This document shows positions 35,233 to 44,280 of a DNA stretch of 64,000 nt, piece after piece. A program made the position numbers and the translations under genes. Positions within the stretch are counted from its first letter, which is position 1; each line of letters begins with the position of its first letter. Under the pieces are notes generated by a model. That model was given only the letters and a program-made list of their open reading frames with translations. It did not search any database and was not told the DNA's origin. This DNA comes from Halomonas sp. M20 (GTDB lineage Bacteria; Pseudomonadota; Gammaproteobacteria; Pseudomonadales; Halomonadaceae): positions 310,001-374,000 of the forward strand of contig NZ_JACNMQ010000002.1 of the NCBI RefSeq assembly GCF_020622265.1, given 5' to 3'.

Positions 35233-36381
35233 TCAATTATCCGGGTAGCTCTCGCGCAATTCGTCATCGTGAGCGCCGTAGCCGCGACCCAGATACACCT
35301 TGGGCAGCCACTGTAGATCATGCCCCAGTCGGTAAAGCCAGTCGCGTAACTCGAGATCCTCGACCCATTCGACAGGAATATCCGATAGGCCAAAGCGCAG
35401 TCCCAATAGATTGCCCGCCAGCAGGCCGATACTGTCGCTTTTACCGCTATGGTTGACCGCCCAGAGTACACCCTGGCGATAGTCGCCGGCAGATAATGCG
35501 CACCATACTGCGATGGCTAGCGCCTCTTCGGCAGACTCACCTCGCCCCAGGGAATCGATACCTTCCGGGCTCGGCGCCATGCCTTGTCTGTGAAAGTCGA
35601 GCACCGTCTCGAGCAGGAATCGAATGTGCGCCTGACTGCGGGGTACGGCCTCACGCTCTTCCGCAAGCTCAATGAAGAAATCGAGCCAGGCGCCGCTGTC
35701 CATGAAATCGAGAGCCGCAGGAATCAACGACGCCAGTGGACGCCCGTTATCACTCATACCGTTGACCAGGTAGGCAAAGAGCCCGGCGCTGAGGTAGGCA
35801 CAGGGATGACCGTGAGTGCAGCGTGTCAATTCGCAGGCAACGGAGAAAGCACGATCGCGATGATGCAGCAGGAAGTCACCCCAGGGAAACAGGCCGATGG
35901 GGGCTACACGCACCAGGCCGTCACACTGTTTACTGTCATTTCGTGCTTCCGAGCCGAACGCGCGGGCCTGAGCCAGCGCTTCGAGACTTGTCGTGGCGGG
36001 AGAACGTCGAGCGTGCAATCGAGGGTCGCTGATCAGGCCGATCTTCGTATCGACCTGGGCTTGGTTCGGCTGCTCTCCTTGAGTGACTAACCATCGGATA
36101 AGTGCATGATGGAGTACCACGATCGGGGCGTAGACTTCGCACTCCTGGATACGCACATAGGAACGCAGTGCCCCTTCGGCGGTGAAAAGCATCATCTGAG
36201 TATCATCAGTGATGCGCCCTACACCACCATGGGCAGTCGCGTAAGTTACCAGCCCTTCATCGCCAAACTGCTTGCGAATGGTCTGCCAATCCAACGTCTC
36301 CAACGGCGCGCCTAGTGCATCACCAATAGCGCCTCCGTACAGGCAAGCCTGCGAACGCTCAATCCGTTGTACGTTTTTCAT
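35233..36381 (-). CDS. ADP-ribosylglycohydrolase family protein
   Basis: 382 residues of the DraG/ARH family, all-helical enzymes with two Mg or Mn ions that remove ADP-ribose from protein or related molecules. Metal motifs: QACLYGGAIGDALGAPLE (about residues 10-27), ITDDTQM (about 58-64) near the N-terminus, and SGKSDSIGLLAGNLLGL (about 327-343), the DxD/S-type C-terminal block. The ATG at 36381 follows AAGGAGG; the longer frame from 36465 adds 28 residues without family sequence. It is convergent with the maleate isomerase-like gene, 6 bp apart. The target is unknown; no partner ADP-ribosyltransferase lies next to it, though an FRG-domain protein is encoded 10 kb away. Confidence 0.85.
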   Translation of the reverse strand: MKNVQRIERSQACLYGGAIGDALGAPLETLDWQTIRKQFGDEGLVTYATAHGGVGRITDDTQMMLFTAEGALRSYVRIQECEVYAPIVVLHHALIRWLVTQGEQPNQAQVDTKIGLISDPRLHARRSPATTSLEALAQARAFGSEARNDSKQCDGLVRVAPIGLFPWGDFLLHHRDRAFSVACELTRCTHGHPCAYLSAGLFAYLVNGMSDNGRPLASLIPAALDFMDSGAWLDFFIELAEEREAVPRSQAHIRFLLETVLDFHRQGMAPSPEGIDSLGRGESAEEALAIAVWCALSAGDYRQGVLWAVNHSGKSDSIGLLAGNLLGLRFGLSDIPVEWVEDLELRDWLYRLGHDLQWLPKVYLGRGYGAHDDELRESYPDN

Positions 36382-36841
36382 GCGCCCTCCTTGCCCAGGC
36401 CCAGCTTTCTGCTCCGGGTAAGAAAGAGCATACGGCAATGTTGTCGTCAGGCCATGCCTGACCATGATTATTTATGCTGTGGGAATTGCTCTGACGGACG
36501 TCTTTATGTAACAGAAAACGAATATATTGAGCAGAATTTATTAAATAATTATATATTTTTATTCATTCATATCAATAGCATGTCGTTCTTGCTGTCCTGC
36601 CCGGGGTAGTACAACTATTGTTGCATTTATCCCGAACCTGATGATTACCACTACCATTTCTTGATCGTTGACTCGAGCAATCACTTGAACCGTCATGCCC
36701 CGTAAATTTACCTGCCATGATCACTTTCGATCGTTTGTAAAAGCTATCTTCACGACCGCTCTTCTTGCTTTCCTACTGCCCATCACTCGGGCACCATAGG
36801 ACGCTATTTGTCCTCGCATTCCTCCTGCTGCATAAGGAAAC
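36382..36841. other. intergenic region, AT-rich in part
   Basis: No gene seen. Around 36530-36590 there is a strongly A/T-rich run suited to promoter activity, and GGTAGTACAACTATTG and neighbouring sequence at about 36604 may be a second promoter region. It must carry the promoter of recCBD on the right and of the ADP-ribosylglycohydrolase gene on the left. No palindrome of note was found. Confidence 0.35.
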
Positions 36842-39800
36842 ATGATGCCGTTTGCCAGCACTGCCCCTCTTCAACCCGGTTTCATGGTCATTCACGGCAA
36901 CCGTCTGGAGGATCTGCGTGGCGTGGCGATGGAATGGATGAAGCGTCATCCATTGGCGCCGCTGGAAAGCGAGACGATCCTGGTGCAGAGCAACGGCATC
37001 AGCCAGTGGATGAAACTGGCCCTGGCCGCGGACACGGATGAGAGCGGGACAGGCGGCATGGGCATCGCCGCGGCGCTGGACGTGACGCTACCGGCACGGT
37101 TCCTGTGGCAGGCTTATCGCACGGTGCTGACCCATGTTGAAACAAAGAGCGAGAACGACTCGCAGGCGGTGCCCGCGACCTCGCCCTTCGACAAGTCGCG
37201 GCTGATCTGGCGGCTGCTGCGCTTGCTGCCGGAACTGCTTGAAGAGGACACCTTCGCGCCCCTCAGGCAGTTCCTGGAAAGCGACAACGACCTGCGCAAG
37301 CACTATCAATTGGCAGAGCGACTGGCCGACCTGTTCGATCAGTATCAGGTCTACCGCGCCGACTGGTTGGAGGCCTGGGGACGTGGCAAGGATGTGCTGA
37401 TTGGTGGCCATGGCGAAACCATCCCACTGGACACCGAGCAGTACTGGCAACCGGCTCTCTGGCGTGTCCTACGCGAGGACGTCGGCAGCGACGGCATAGA
37501 CTCCAGCCGGGCCATGGTGCATCAGCGCTTCCTCGCCGCTGCCGAGCATCTGAATTCTGATAATCGTCCGCCTGGCCTGCCACGCCGAGTGATGGTGTTT
37601 GGCATCTCCTCGCTGCCCCAACAAGCCCTCGAAGCGTTGGCCGCCCTCGCCCGCTGTTGCCAGGTCGTACTGTGCGTGCATAACCCCTGCCAGTATTACT
37701 GGGCCGATATCATCGAACACCGCGATTTACTGCGCTCCCGGCGCTATCGCCAGGCGCGCAAGGCGGGAATGCCAGAGCGTCTGGATGTGTTGGGCGACGG
37801 TGACGGCGAGGCCGACCTGCACCTGCACGCTCAGCCGCTGCTCGCCGCCTGGGGCAAGCAGGGCCGGGACTACCTGCGTCTACTCGATGAACACGACGAA
37901 CGCCAACAATACGAAGGTCTGTTCGCCGCCGAATCGCTGCGCATCGACCTATTCGAAGCGCATGGTGGGGATTGCCTACTGCGTCAACTGCAGGATGACA
38001 TCCTCGAGCTGCGCCCGCTGCCCGAGACCCGGGACCACTGGCCGGCCGTGGACGTCGAACGCGACGGCTCCATCGTCTTTCACGTCGCCCACAGCCCGCA
38101 GCGCGAGGTCGAGATTCTCCACGATCAACTGCTTGCGGCCTTTAGCGCAGACCCGGAACTGCGCCCGCGCGACATCATCGTCATGGTGCCGGACATCGAT
38201 CGCTATGCGCCGCATATTCAGGCGGTCTTCGGTCAGTTTGGGCGGGGGCAATCACATCACGACGACCCACGCCATATCCCCTTTACCCTCTCGGATCAGG
38301 GCCGACGCCACCGCCTGCCGCTGCTGATCGCCCTGGAAAAATTGCTGCGACTGCCGGAGCTGCGCCTCTCGGTCAGCGACCTGCTCGATCTGCTGGAAGT
38401 GCCCGCCCTGCGCGCTCGCTTTGGCATCGAGGAGGATCATCTACCGACCTTGCGGCGCTGGATCGAAGGGGCAGGCATTCGCTGGGGTTTGAATGGCGCA
38501 CAACGCCAGAGCCTCGACTTGCCCGGTGGCCTGGAGCAGAACACCTGGCAATTCGGTTTGCGTCGACTGCTGCTGGGCTATGCGGTAGGGGGTGCCGCCG
38601 AGAGCGCCTGGCAAGGCATCGAGCCCTTCGATGACATCGGCGGCCTAGAGGCGCAACTGGCGGGGCCGTTGATGGCACTGCTCGAAGCCCTGGAGCGCCA
38701 GTGGCGTCTTCTGCGTGAAGACACCGACGCTAGCGACTGGGCCAGGCGTTTTCGCGAACTGCTCGACGATTGCTTTCTGGCTGAAGACGCTCAGGACAGC
38801 CTGGTACTCTCGCAGCTCGAACTCGCCTTGCAGGCCTGGCAGGAGAGCACCGAGGAAGCGGGTCTGATCCGCGACCTGCCGCTGTCCATCGTGCGGGAAC
38901 ACTGGCTGGCCCAGATCGATGAGCAAGGCCTGTCCCAGCGTTTCCTCGCCGGGGCAGTCAACTTCGCCACCCTGATGCCGATGCGCGCGATCCCTTTCAA
39001 GCGGGTCTGCCTGCTGGGCATGAACGACGGCGACTACCCGCGCAGTCATCCACCGATGGATTTCGACCTGATGGGCAACGACTACCGCCCCGGGGATCGC
39101 TCACGCCGCGAGGACGACCGCTACCTGTTCCTCGAAGCCCTGCTCTCCGCCCGGCAGCAGCTTTATATCAGCTGGGTCGGTCGCAGCATCATCGACAACA
39201 ACGAACGGCCGCCCTCGGTGCTGGTGGGTCAATTGCGCGATCATCTTGAGGCCGGCTGGCGGCTGGCTTCTAGTGATGACACCGAGCGCGATGCCACCCT
39301 ACTCGCCGAACTCACCAGCGTGCATCCGCTGCAGCCGTTCAGCCGCATCTACTTCCCCACGCGCGAACAGCTCGCCTCTCGCGCCGTGCCCGACAAGCGC
39401 CTGGTGACCTATGCTCACGAATGGCGTGAGGTGCATGCCGATGCTCGGCCTGCTTCGCCCATTGGCGAACTCGACGAGTTCGTGCAGGACATCGCCTTGA
39501 CCTTGCCTCAACTGGGCAGCTTTCTGCGCGATCCCGCCAAGGCGTTCTTCAATACTCGCCTCAAGATCTTTCTCGAACAGGAAGACGTGACCAGCCTCGA
39601 TCACGAACCCTTCACCTTGAACGGCCTTGAAAACTGGCAGCTGCAGGACGCTCTAATCCAGGCCCAACGCCGCGCCGTGGATGAGGGTCATCCTCGTGAA
39701 GACGCCCTGCACGCCACTCTGGAACGGCTGCAAGGCCAGGGCGTGCTCGCCATCGGCGCCTTCGGTGAGCGCATGCGCGAGGCATTGATCGAGCCCATGG

Positions 39801-40453
39801 ACAAATTGTTCGAGGTTTATTGCGAGGCGCTAGTGCAGTGGCCCTACGCCATCGAGGAGCCGGAGCCGATACGCCTGGCGCTGCCGGGCCTGCCCCCCCT
39901 GGAAGACTGGCTGGACAATCTGCGCATCAACGAGGCCGGTGAACGCTGCCGTTTGCTGCTCACCAGCAGCAGCTTGATCAAGAACAAAAAATATCAATGG
40001 CATCATCTGCTGCGCCCCTGGGTGACGCATCTGGCGGGACATCTGGAAGGGAGCCCGCTGACCACACGGCTGCTCTCCAAGGCCGGGCATGTGACGCTGC
40101 CACCACTGGACCCGGAAACTGCCCGGCATCATCTGCGCGAGCTGATCAGCGCCTGGCAGAATGGCATGCGCGCGCCTCTGCCGCTGGCGATCACCACCGC
40201 TTTCGCCTGGCTGGGCAAGAACGGCACGCCGGCAAGCGAGACGGACAGCGACGCCTGGAAAGCCGCTACCAGCACCTATGAAGGCGATGGCTTCACTGTC
40301 GGCGAATGGGGCCGCAACCCGTATCTGGCACATCACTGGTCGAGTTTCGAGATACTTTTTCGAGTCAATCAAGACACCGACAACGACTTCGCCTCGTTGA
40401 CTGATCGCCTGCTGGGGCCGGTGCATCAAGCGGTGAAAGGAGGCGGAAAATGA
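36842..40453 (+). CDS. recC: exodeoxyribonuclease V subunit gamma (RecC)
   Basis: Scaffold and Chi-recognition subunit of RecBCD, the helicase-nuclease that processes double-strand ends and destroys foreign linear DNA. 1203 residues, near the E. coli length of 1122. Inactive SF1-helicase-like fold: QSNGISQWMKLALA (about residues 51-64), RVMVFGISSLPQQALEAL (about 249-266), and GAVNFATLMPMRAIPFKRVCLLGMNDGDYPR (about 710-740) with the degenerate helicase motifs, the last being the C-terminal block typical of RecC. ATG at 36842 or 36845 follows AAGGAAAC. Its stop overlaps the recB start (ATGA). The order recC-recB-recD lacks the ptrA gene found between recC and recB in E. coli. Confidence 0.95.
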   Translation: MMPFASTAPLQPGFMVIHGNRLEDLRGVAMEWMKRHPLAPLESETILVQSNGISQWMKLALAADTDESGTGGMGIAAALDVTLPARFLWQAYRTVLTHVETKSENDSQAVPATSPFDKSRLIWRLLRLLPELLEEDTFAPLRQFLESDNDLRKHYQLAERLADLFDQYQVYRADWLEAWGRGKDVLIGGHGETIPLDTEQYWQPALWRVLREDVGSDGIDSSRAMVHQRFLAAAEHLNSDNRPPGLPRRVMVFGISSLPQQALEALAALARCCQVVLCVHNPCQYYWADIIEHRDLLRSRRYRQARKAGMPERLDVLGDGDGEADLHLHAQPLLAAWGKQGRDYLRLLDEHDERQQYEGLFAAESLRIDLFEAHGGDCLLRQLQDDILELRPLPETRDHWPAVDVERDGSIVFHVAHSPQREVEILHDQLLAAFSADPELRPRDIIVMVPDIDRYAPHIQAVFGQFGRGQSHHDDPRHIPFTLSDQGRRHRLPLLIALEKLLRLPELRLSVSDLLDLLEVPALRARFGIEEDHLPTLRRWIEGAGIRWGLNGAQRQSLDLPGGLEQNTWQFGLRRLLLGYAVGGAAESAWQGIEPFDDIGGLEAQLAGPLMALLEALERQWRLLREDTDASDWARRFRELLDDCFLAEDAQDSLVLSQLELALQAWQESTEEAGLIRDLPLSIVREHWLAQIDEQGLSQRFLAGAVNFATLMPMRAIPFKRVCLLGMNDGDYPRSHPPMDFDLMGNDYRPGDRSRREDDRYLFLEALLSARQQLYISWVGRSIIDNNERPPSVLVGQLRDHLEAGWRLASSDDTERDATLLAELTSVHPLQPFSRIYFPTREQLASRAVPDKRLVTYAHEWREVHADARPASPIGELDEFVQDIALTLPQLGSFLRDPAKAFFNTRLKIFLEQEDVTSLDHEPFTLNGLENWQLQDALIQAQRRAVDEGHPREDALHATLERLQGQGVLAIGAFGERMREALIEPMDKLFEVYCEALVQWPYAIEEPEPIRLALPGLPPLEDWLDNLRINEAGERCRLLLTSSSLIKNKKYQWHHLLRPWVTHLAGHLEGSPLTTRLLSKAGHVTLPPLDPETARHHLRELISAWQNGMRAPLPLAITTAFAWLGKNGTPASETDSDAWKAATSTYEGDGFTVGEWGRNPYLAHHWSSFEILFRVNQDTDNDFASLTDRLLGPVHQAVKGGGK

Positions 40454-43400
40454 GTACCGCGCAACACAATGATTCGGTCGCGCAGCCAGTTGAGCTCGAT
40501 CCGCTGGTATTTCCGCTCCATGGCACACGTCTGATCGAAGCCAGCGCCGGCACCGGCAAGACGTTTACCATCGCCCTGCTCTACGTGCGGCTGGTCCTGG
40601 GGCCACGCTCGGAAAGCGACGACGTGGCCTTCTCTCGGCCACTGACACCGCCGGAGATTCTGGTAGTCACCTTCACCAATGCCGCCACCGAGGAGTTGCG
40701 TGACCGGATTCGCAGGCGGCTGGTCGAAGCGGCAGAAGTTTTCCTCCAGCCAAGAGAGAACGCCCCCGGCGATGACCTACTGCTCCAGCTACGCGATGAC
40801 TATCCCGAAGCAAGCTGGCCCGCCTGTGCGCGACGCCTTCAACTTGCCGCCGAATGGATGGACGAGGCCGCCGTCTCGACCATCCATAGCTGGTGCTACC
40901 GCATGCTGCGCGAGCACGCCTTCGACAGCGGCAGCCTGTTCTCACTCAATCTTGAAACCGATCAGACCGAAATCGAAAACGAAGTGGTGCGCGACTACTG
41001 GCGCTGCTTCTACTACCCGATGAGACTCGACGAACTGGCCATCGTCACTCGCTACTGGGAATCGCCCGACGCTCTGCACGGTCAGGTTCAGCGTTTGCTG
41101 TCGGAGTGTTCGGCGTTGAACCGGGACGTCCCGCCGCCAGAAGAAACCCTGCAACAGACCCAGTCCGCCATCGATGCACGCCTGGAAGAACTCAAGGCAC
41201 CCTGGCCGCAGTGGGTCGACGAGCTTCAGGCGCTGTTCGACGAAGGGCAGAAAGCCAAGGCCTTCAATGGCAGCAAGCTCAGGAAACCGAATCGCGATAG
41301 CTGGCTGCAAAAGATTCATGCCTGGGCCATTGGCGATCAGACTTGGCCCGATCTAGATAAGAAAGCAACGGTTTGGCATCGCCTGACACCTGCAGGCATA
41401 GTCGATGCTTGGAAAGAAGCACCGCCAGCGCATCCGGCATTCGAGGCCTTCGCCAGTCTTCCTGAAGAACTCGACGCCCTGCCCGACCCCCGCGCCGACC
41501 TGTTGACCCACGCCGTGCATTGGTGCCGGTCGCGACTAGATCGCGAACAGGAGCGCCGCGCCGAGATGGGGCCCAATGAGCTGTTGACGCATCTCGACCG
41601 GGCCCTTGCTGGCGCCAACTGCGAGGCACTGGGCGCACAGATTCGTCGTCAGTTTCCGGTCGCCATGGTCGATGAATTCCAGGATACCGACCCGGTGCAG
41701 TACCGCATCTTCGACTGCGTCTATCGCATCAAGCAGAACCGTCCCGATACCGGGCTGTTTCTGATCGGTGATCCCAAGCAGGCGATCTACGCCTTTCGTG
41801 GCGCCGACATTTATACCTATCTGCAAGCGCGCCAGGCCACCGAAGGTCGGCATGTCACCCTGGGCACCAATTTCCGCTCCGCCGAATCCATGGTCGAAGC
41901 CGTCAACCGTGTTTTCGACTTTGCCGAGGCGCACCCGCCCGGAACGTTTCTGTTCAAGCAAGACGATGGCACGAATCCCGTGCCTTTCCAGGAAGTTAGG
42001 GCCAAAGGCCGAAAAGACGCTTTTGCTCTGGACGGCCAGCCGCTGCCCGCGATGACCCTATGGCAACTCGACGCTGACGAGCCCCTTTCCAAAAGCGCCT
42101 ACCACGCGGAAATGGCGGAACGCTGCGCCTCCGCCATGGTCGAGCTGCTGGAACAGGGGCAATGCGGCCGCGCCGGGTTTATGAATAGCGGCCGCGCCGG
42201 GTTTGTAGACAGCAGTGGCAGCCTCGACCCGGTATCGCCTTCGGACATGGCGGTGCTGGTCAACGGCCTCGGCGAGGCCCGGGCGATTCGCCAGGCGCTG
42301 GCCCGGCGCGGGGTAAAGAGCGTCTATCTCTCCGACAAGGACAAGGTGTTCGCCTCCCCCATGGCTGGCCAGCTCGAGGCCTGGCTTAGAGCCTGCGCCG
42401 ATCCCGACGATGACCGCGTACTGCGCACCGCCCTGGCCATGCCGGCGTTGGGGCTGGATATCGCTGCGCTGGATGCTTTGAACGAGAACGAACTGGCCTG
42501 GGAAGACCGGGTCATGCAGTTCCGCGACTATCACCGCCTATGGCAGACCCAGGGAGTGTTGCCGCTGGTGCGCCGACTGATGAACGACTTCGCGGTACCC
42601 ACCCGGCTGCTGGCCGGCGGTCCGGCAAGTGAGGGCGAACGATGGCTGACCGATTTGCTGCATCTCGGCGAACTCCTGCAGCAGGCCAGCCAGGAACTCG
42701 ACGGCGAACACGCGCTGATCCGTTTTCTCGCCGAGTCTCGCGCCAACCCGGATGATCAGAGTGATACCCACAAGCTGCGTCTGGAAAGTGACGCCGATCT
42801 GGTGCAGGTGATCACCATCCACAAGTCCAAGGGACTCGAATATCCGCTAGTGTTCCTGCCCTTCATCTGTAGCCATCGCCCGCAAAAGAAAAGCGACTCG
42901 CCGCTGCGTTGGCACGACGAACAAGGTCGGCTGCGCATCAGCCTGGAAGCCGACGACGCGACTCTAGGCATCGCCGACCGCGAACGCCTGGGTGAAGACC
43001 TGCGCAAGCTCTACGTCGCCCTGACCCGCGCCCGCCACGCCACCTGGCTTGGCATGGCGCCGCTCAAGGATGGCGAGAACAGCGCCATCGGCCAGTTGCT
43101 CGCCAACGGCAAACGCCTCGATCCATATGCCTTCGCCGAAGCGCTGGCCACTCTCAAGGGCGACTGCGAGGCGATCACCCTCGCCCCGGCGCCGCCTATC
43201 GAATCGCGCACGATCGTTCTGACCGAACACGACGCCGCCCTCGGCGAAGCGATGACGCCTGTACGCTCAGCTCGGGAGCACTGGTGGATCGCCAGCTACT
43301 CGGCATTAAGCTTCTCGGGGGAGGCGCTTGCTCCGGTTCTCGATCCCGCTTCCGGCGCTATATCTGACTCTACATTCGGGATGGCAACCGAATCGCCGAT

Positions 43401-44280
43401 CGTGAATCCGAACGAAGCACCACTTTTACCCGAACCAGCCACGCCGCTTGAAGCCACCGCCTTCGAGGTGCTCACGGAACCACGCGATAGCGCCTCTCCC
43501 AACCAGCCCGCGCCATCGTTGCACCGTTTCCCGAGGGGCCCCGGTCCCGGCACCTTCCTGCACGGCTTGCTGGAATGGGTCGGCCAGCAAGGCTTTGCCA
43601 GCGTGCTCGACCATCCGGCAGCACTGGAAGATACCCTGGCGCGGCGCTGCAATCTGCGCGGCTGGACTCAATGGATCCCCGTGCTGCAGGCATGGATCAC
43701 GGCGCTTCTAAGCACACCGCTGCCCTTGCCCGAGGCAATGCCATCCGCCGCGGTGTGCCTGGATGGGCTCACGGTCTATCAAGTTGAATTGGAGTTCTGG
43801 TTCGCCGCCCATCAGGTCGAGGCTCAGCGGCTTGACGATCTGGTCTGTCGATATACCCTGGGCAACACGCCACGCCCCCGCGCCGACCGCGACCGCATCA
43901 ACGGCATGCTCAAGGGCTTCATCGATCTGGTATTCGAGTTCGAGGGGCGCTATTACGTCGCCGACTGGAAATCCAATCATCTCGGACCGGATGACGACGC
44001 CTACACCCCCGAGGCCATGCGTTTGGCAGTGGCGGAAAAGCGCTACGACCTGCAATACGCCCTTTATCTGCTGGCATTGCATCGTCTGCTCAAGTCGCGA
44101 CTGCCGGACTACAACTATGACCGCCATATCGGCGGCTCACTGACCGTTTTCCTGCGCGGTGCGAATGCTGAAAGCCGTGGCGTGCATGCCGAACGCCCAC
44201 CTCGGGAACTGATCGAAGGGCTGGACGCGCTGTTCCAAGGCGTCGATGCTGCCAGCCCCGCCACGGAGGCCGCCTCATGA
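40450..44280 (+). CDS. recB: exodeoxyribonuclease V subunit beta (RecB)
   Basis: 3'-5' helicase and the only nuclease of RecBCD. 1276 residues, some 95 more than E. coli. SF1 motifs: ASAGTGKTFTIALLYVRL (Walker A, about residues 33-50), VVTFTNAATEELRDRI (Ia, about 74-89), VAMVDEFQDTDPVQYRIF (II, about 406-423), LIGDPKQAIYAFRGADIYTY (III), ITIHKSKGLEYPLVFLPF (V), and LYVALTRARHATWLG (VI). The nuclease domain holds LKGFIDLVFEFEGRYYVADWKSNHLG, with the Asp and Lys of the active site. Insertions are present: a 24-bp tandem repeat (residues about 572-587) and a Pro/Ala-rich linker (about 955-1035). ATGA overlaps join it to recC and recD. Confidence 0.95.
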   Translation: MSTAQHNDSVAQPVELDPLVFPLHGTRLIEASAGTGKTFTIALLYVRLVLGPRSESDDVAFSRPLTPPEILVVTFTNAATEELRDRIRRRLVEAAEVFLQPRENAPGDDLLLQLRDDYPEASWPACARRLQLAAEWMDEAAVSTIHSWCYRMLREHAFDSGSLFSLNLETDQTEIENEVVRDYWRCFYYPMRLDELAIVTRYWESPDALHGQVQRLLSECSALNRDVPPPEETLQQTQSAIDARLEELKAPWPQWVDELQALFDEGQKAKAFNGSKLRKPNRDSWLQKIHAWAIGDQTWPDLDKKATVWHRLTPAGIVDAWKEAPPAHPAFEAFASLPEELDALPDPRADLLTHAVHWCRSRLDREQERRAEMGPNELLTHLDRALAGANCEALGAQIRRQFPVAMVDEFQDTDPVQYRIFDCVYRIKQNRPDTGLFLIGDPKQAIYAFRGADIYTYLQARQATEGRHVTLGTNFRSAESMVEAVNRVFDFAEAHPPGTFLFKQDDGTNPVPFQEVRAKGRKDAFALDGQPLPAMTLWQLDADEPLSKSAYHAEMAERCASAMVELLEQGQCGRAGFMNSGRAGFVDSSGSLDPVSPSDMAVLVNGLGEARAIRQALARRGVKSVYLSDKDKVFASPMAGQLEAWLRACADPDDDRVLRTALAMPALGLDIAALDALNENELAWEDRVMQFRDYHRLWQTQGVLPLVRRLMNDFAVPTRLLAGGPASEGERWLTDLLHLGELLQQASQELDGEHALIRFLAESRANPDDQSDTHKLRLESDADLVQVITIHKSKGLEYPLVFLPFICSHRPQKKSDSPLRWHDEQGRLRISLEADDATLGIADRERLGEDLRKLYVALTRARHATWLGMAPLKDGENSAIGQLLANGKRLDPYAFAEALATLKGDCEAITLAPAPPIESRTIVLTEHDAALGEAMTPVRSAREHWWIASYSALSFSGEALAPVLDPASGAISDSTFGMATESPIVNPNEAPLLPEPATPLEATAFEVLTEPRDSASPNQPAPSLHRFPRGPGPGTFLHGLLEWVGQQGFASVLDHPAALEDTLARRCNLRGWTQWIPVLQAWITALLSTPLPLPEAMPSAAVCLDGLTVYQVELEFWFAAHQVEAQRLDDLVCRYTLGNTPRPRADRDRINGMLKGFIDLVFEFEGRYYVADWKSNHLGPDDDAYTPEAMRLAVAEKRYDLQYALYLLALHRLLKSRLPDYNYDRHIGGSLTVFLRGANAESRGVHAERPPRELIEGLDALFQGVDAASPATEAAS
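42164..42211 (+). repeat. 24-bp tandem repeat inside recB
   Basis: GCGGCCGCGCCGGGTTT occurs at 42164-42180 and 42188-42204, each followed by seven variable bases, two 24-bp units in frame. They encode CGRAGFMN-S-GRAGFVDS-like octapeptides in a loop of RecB between helicase motifs. This is an in-frame expansion of a surface loop, by slippage or duplication. Confidence 0.75.

Noticed and set aside
35233-36381. ADP-ribosylglycohydrolase as antitoxin partner of the FRG protein
   Set aside because: They lie 10 kb apart, differ in base composition and strand, and recCBD separates them.
42164-42211. RecB repeat as a mobile REP-like element
   Set aside because: The unit was not seen elsewhere in the window and is in frame, so local slippage is simpler.
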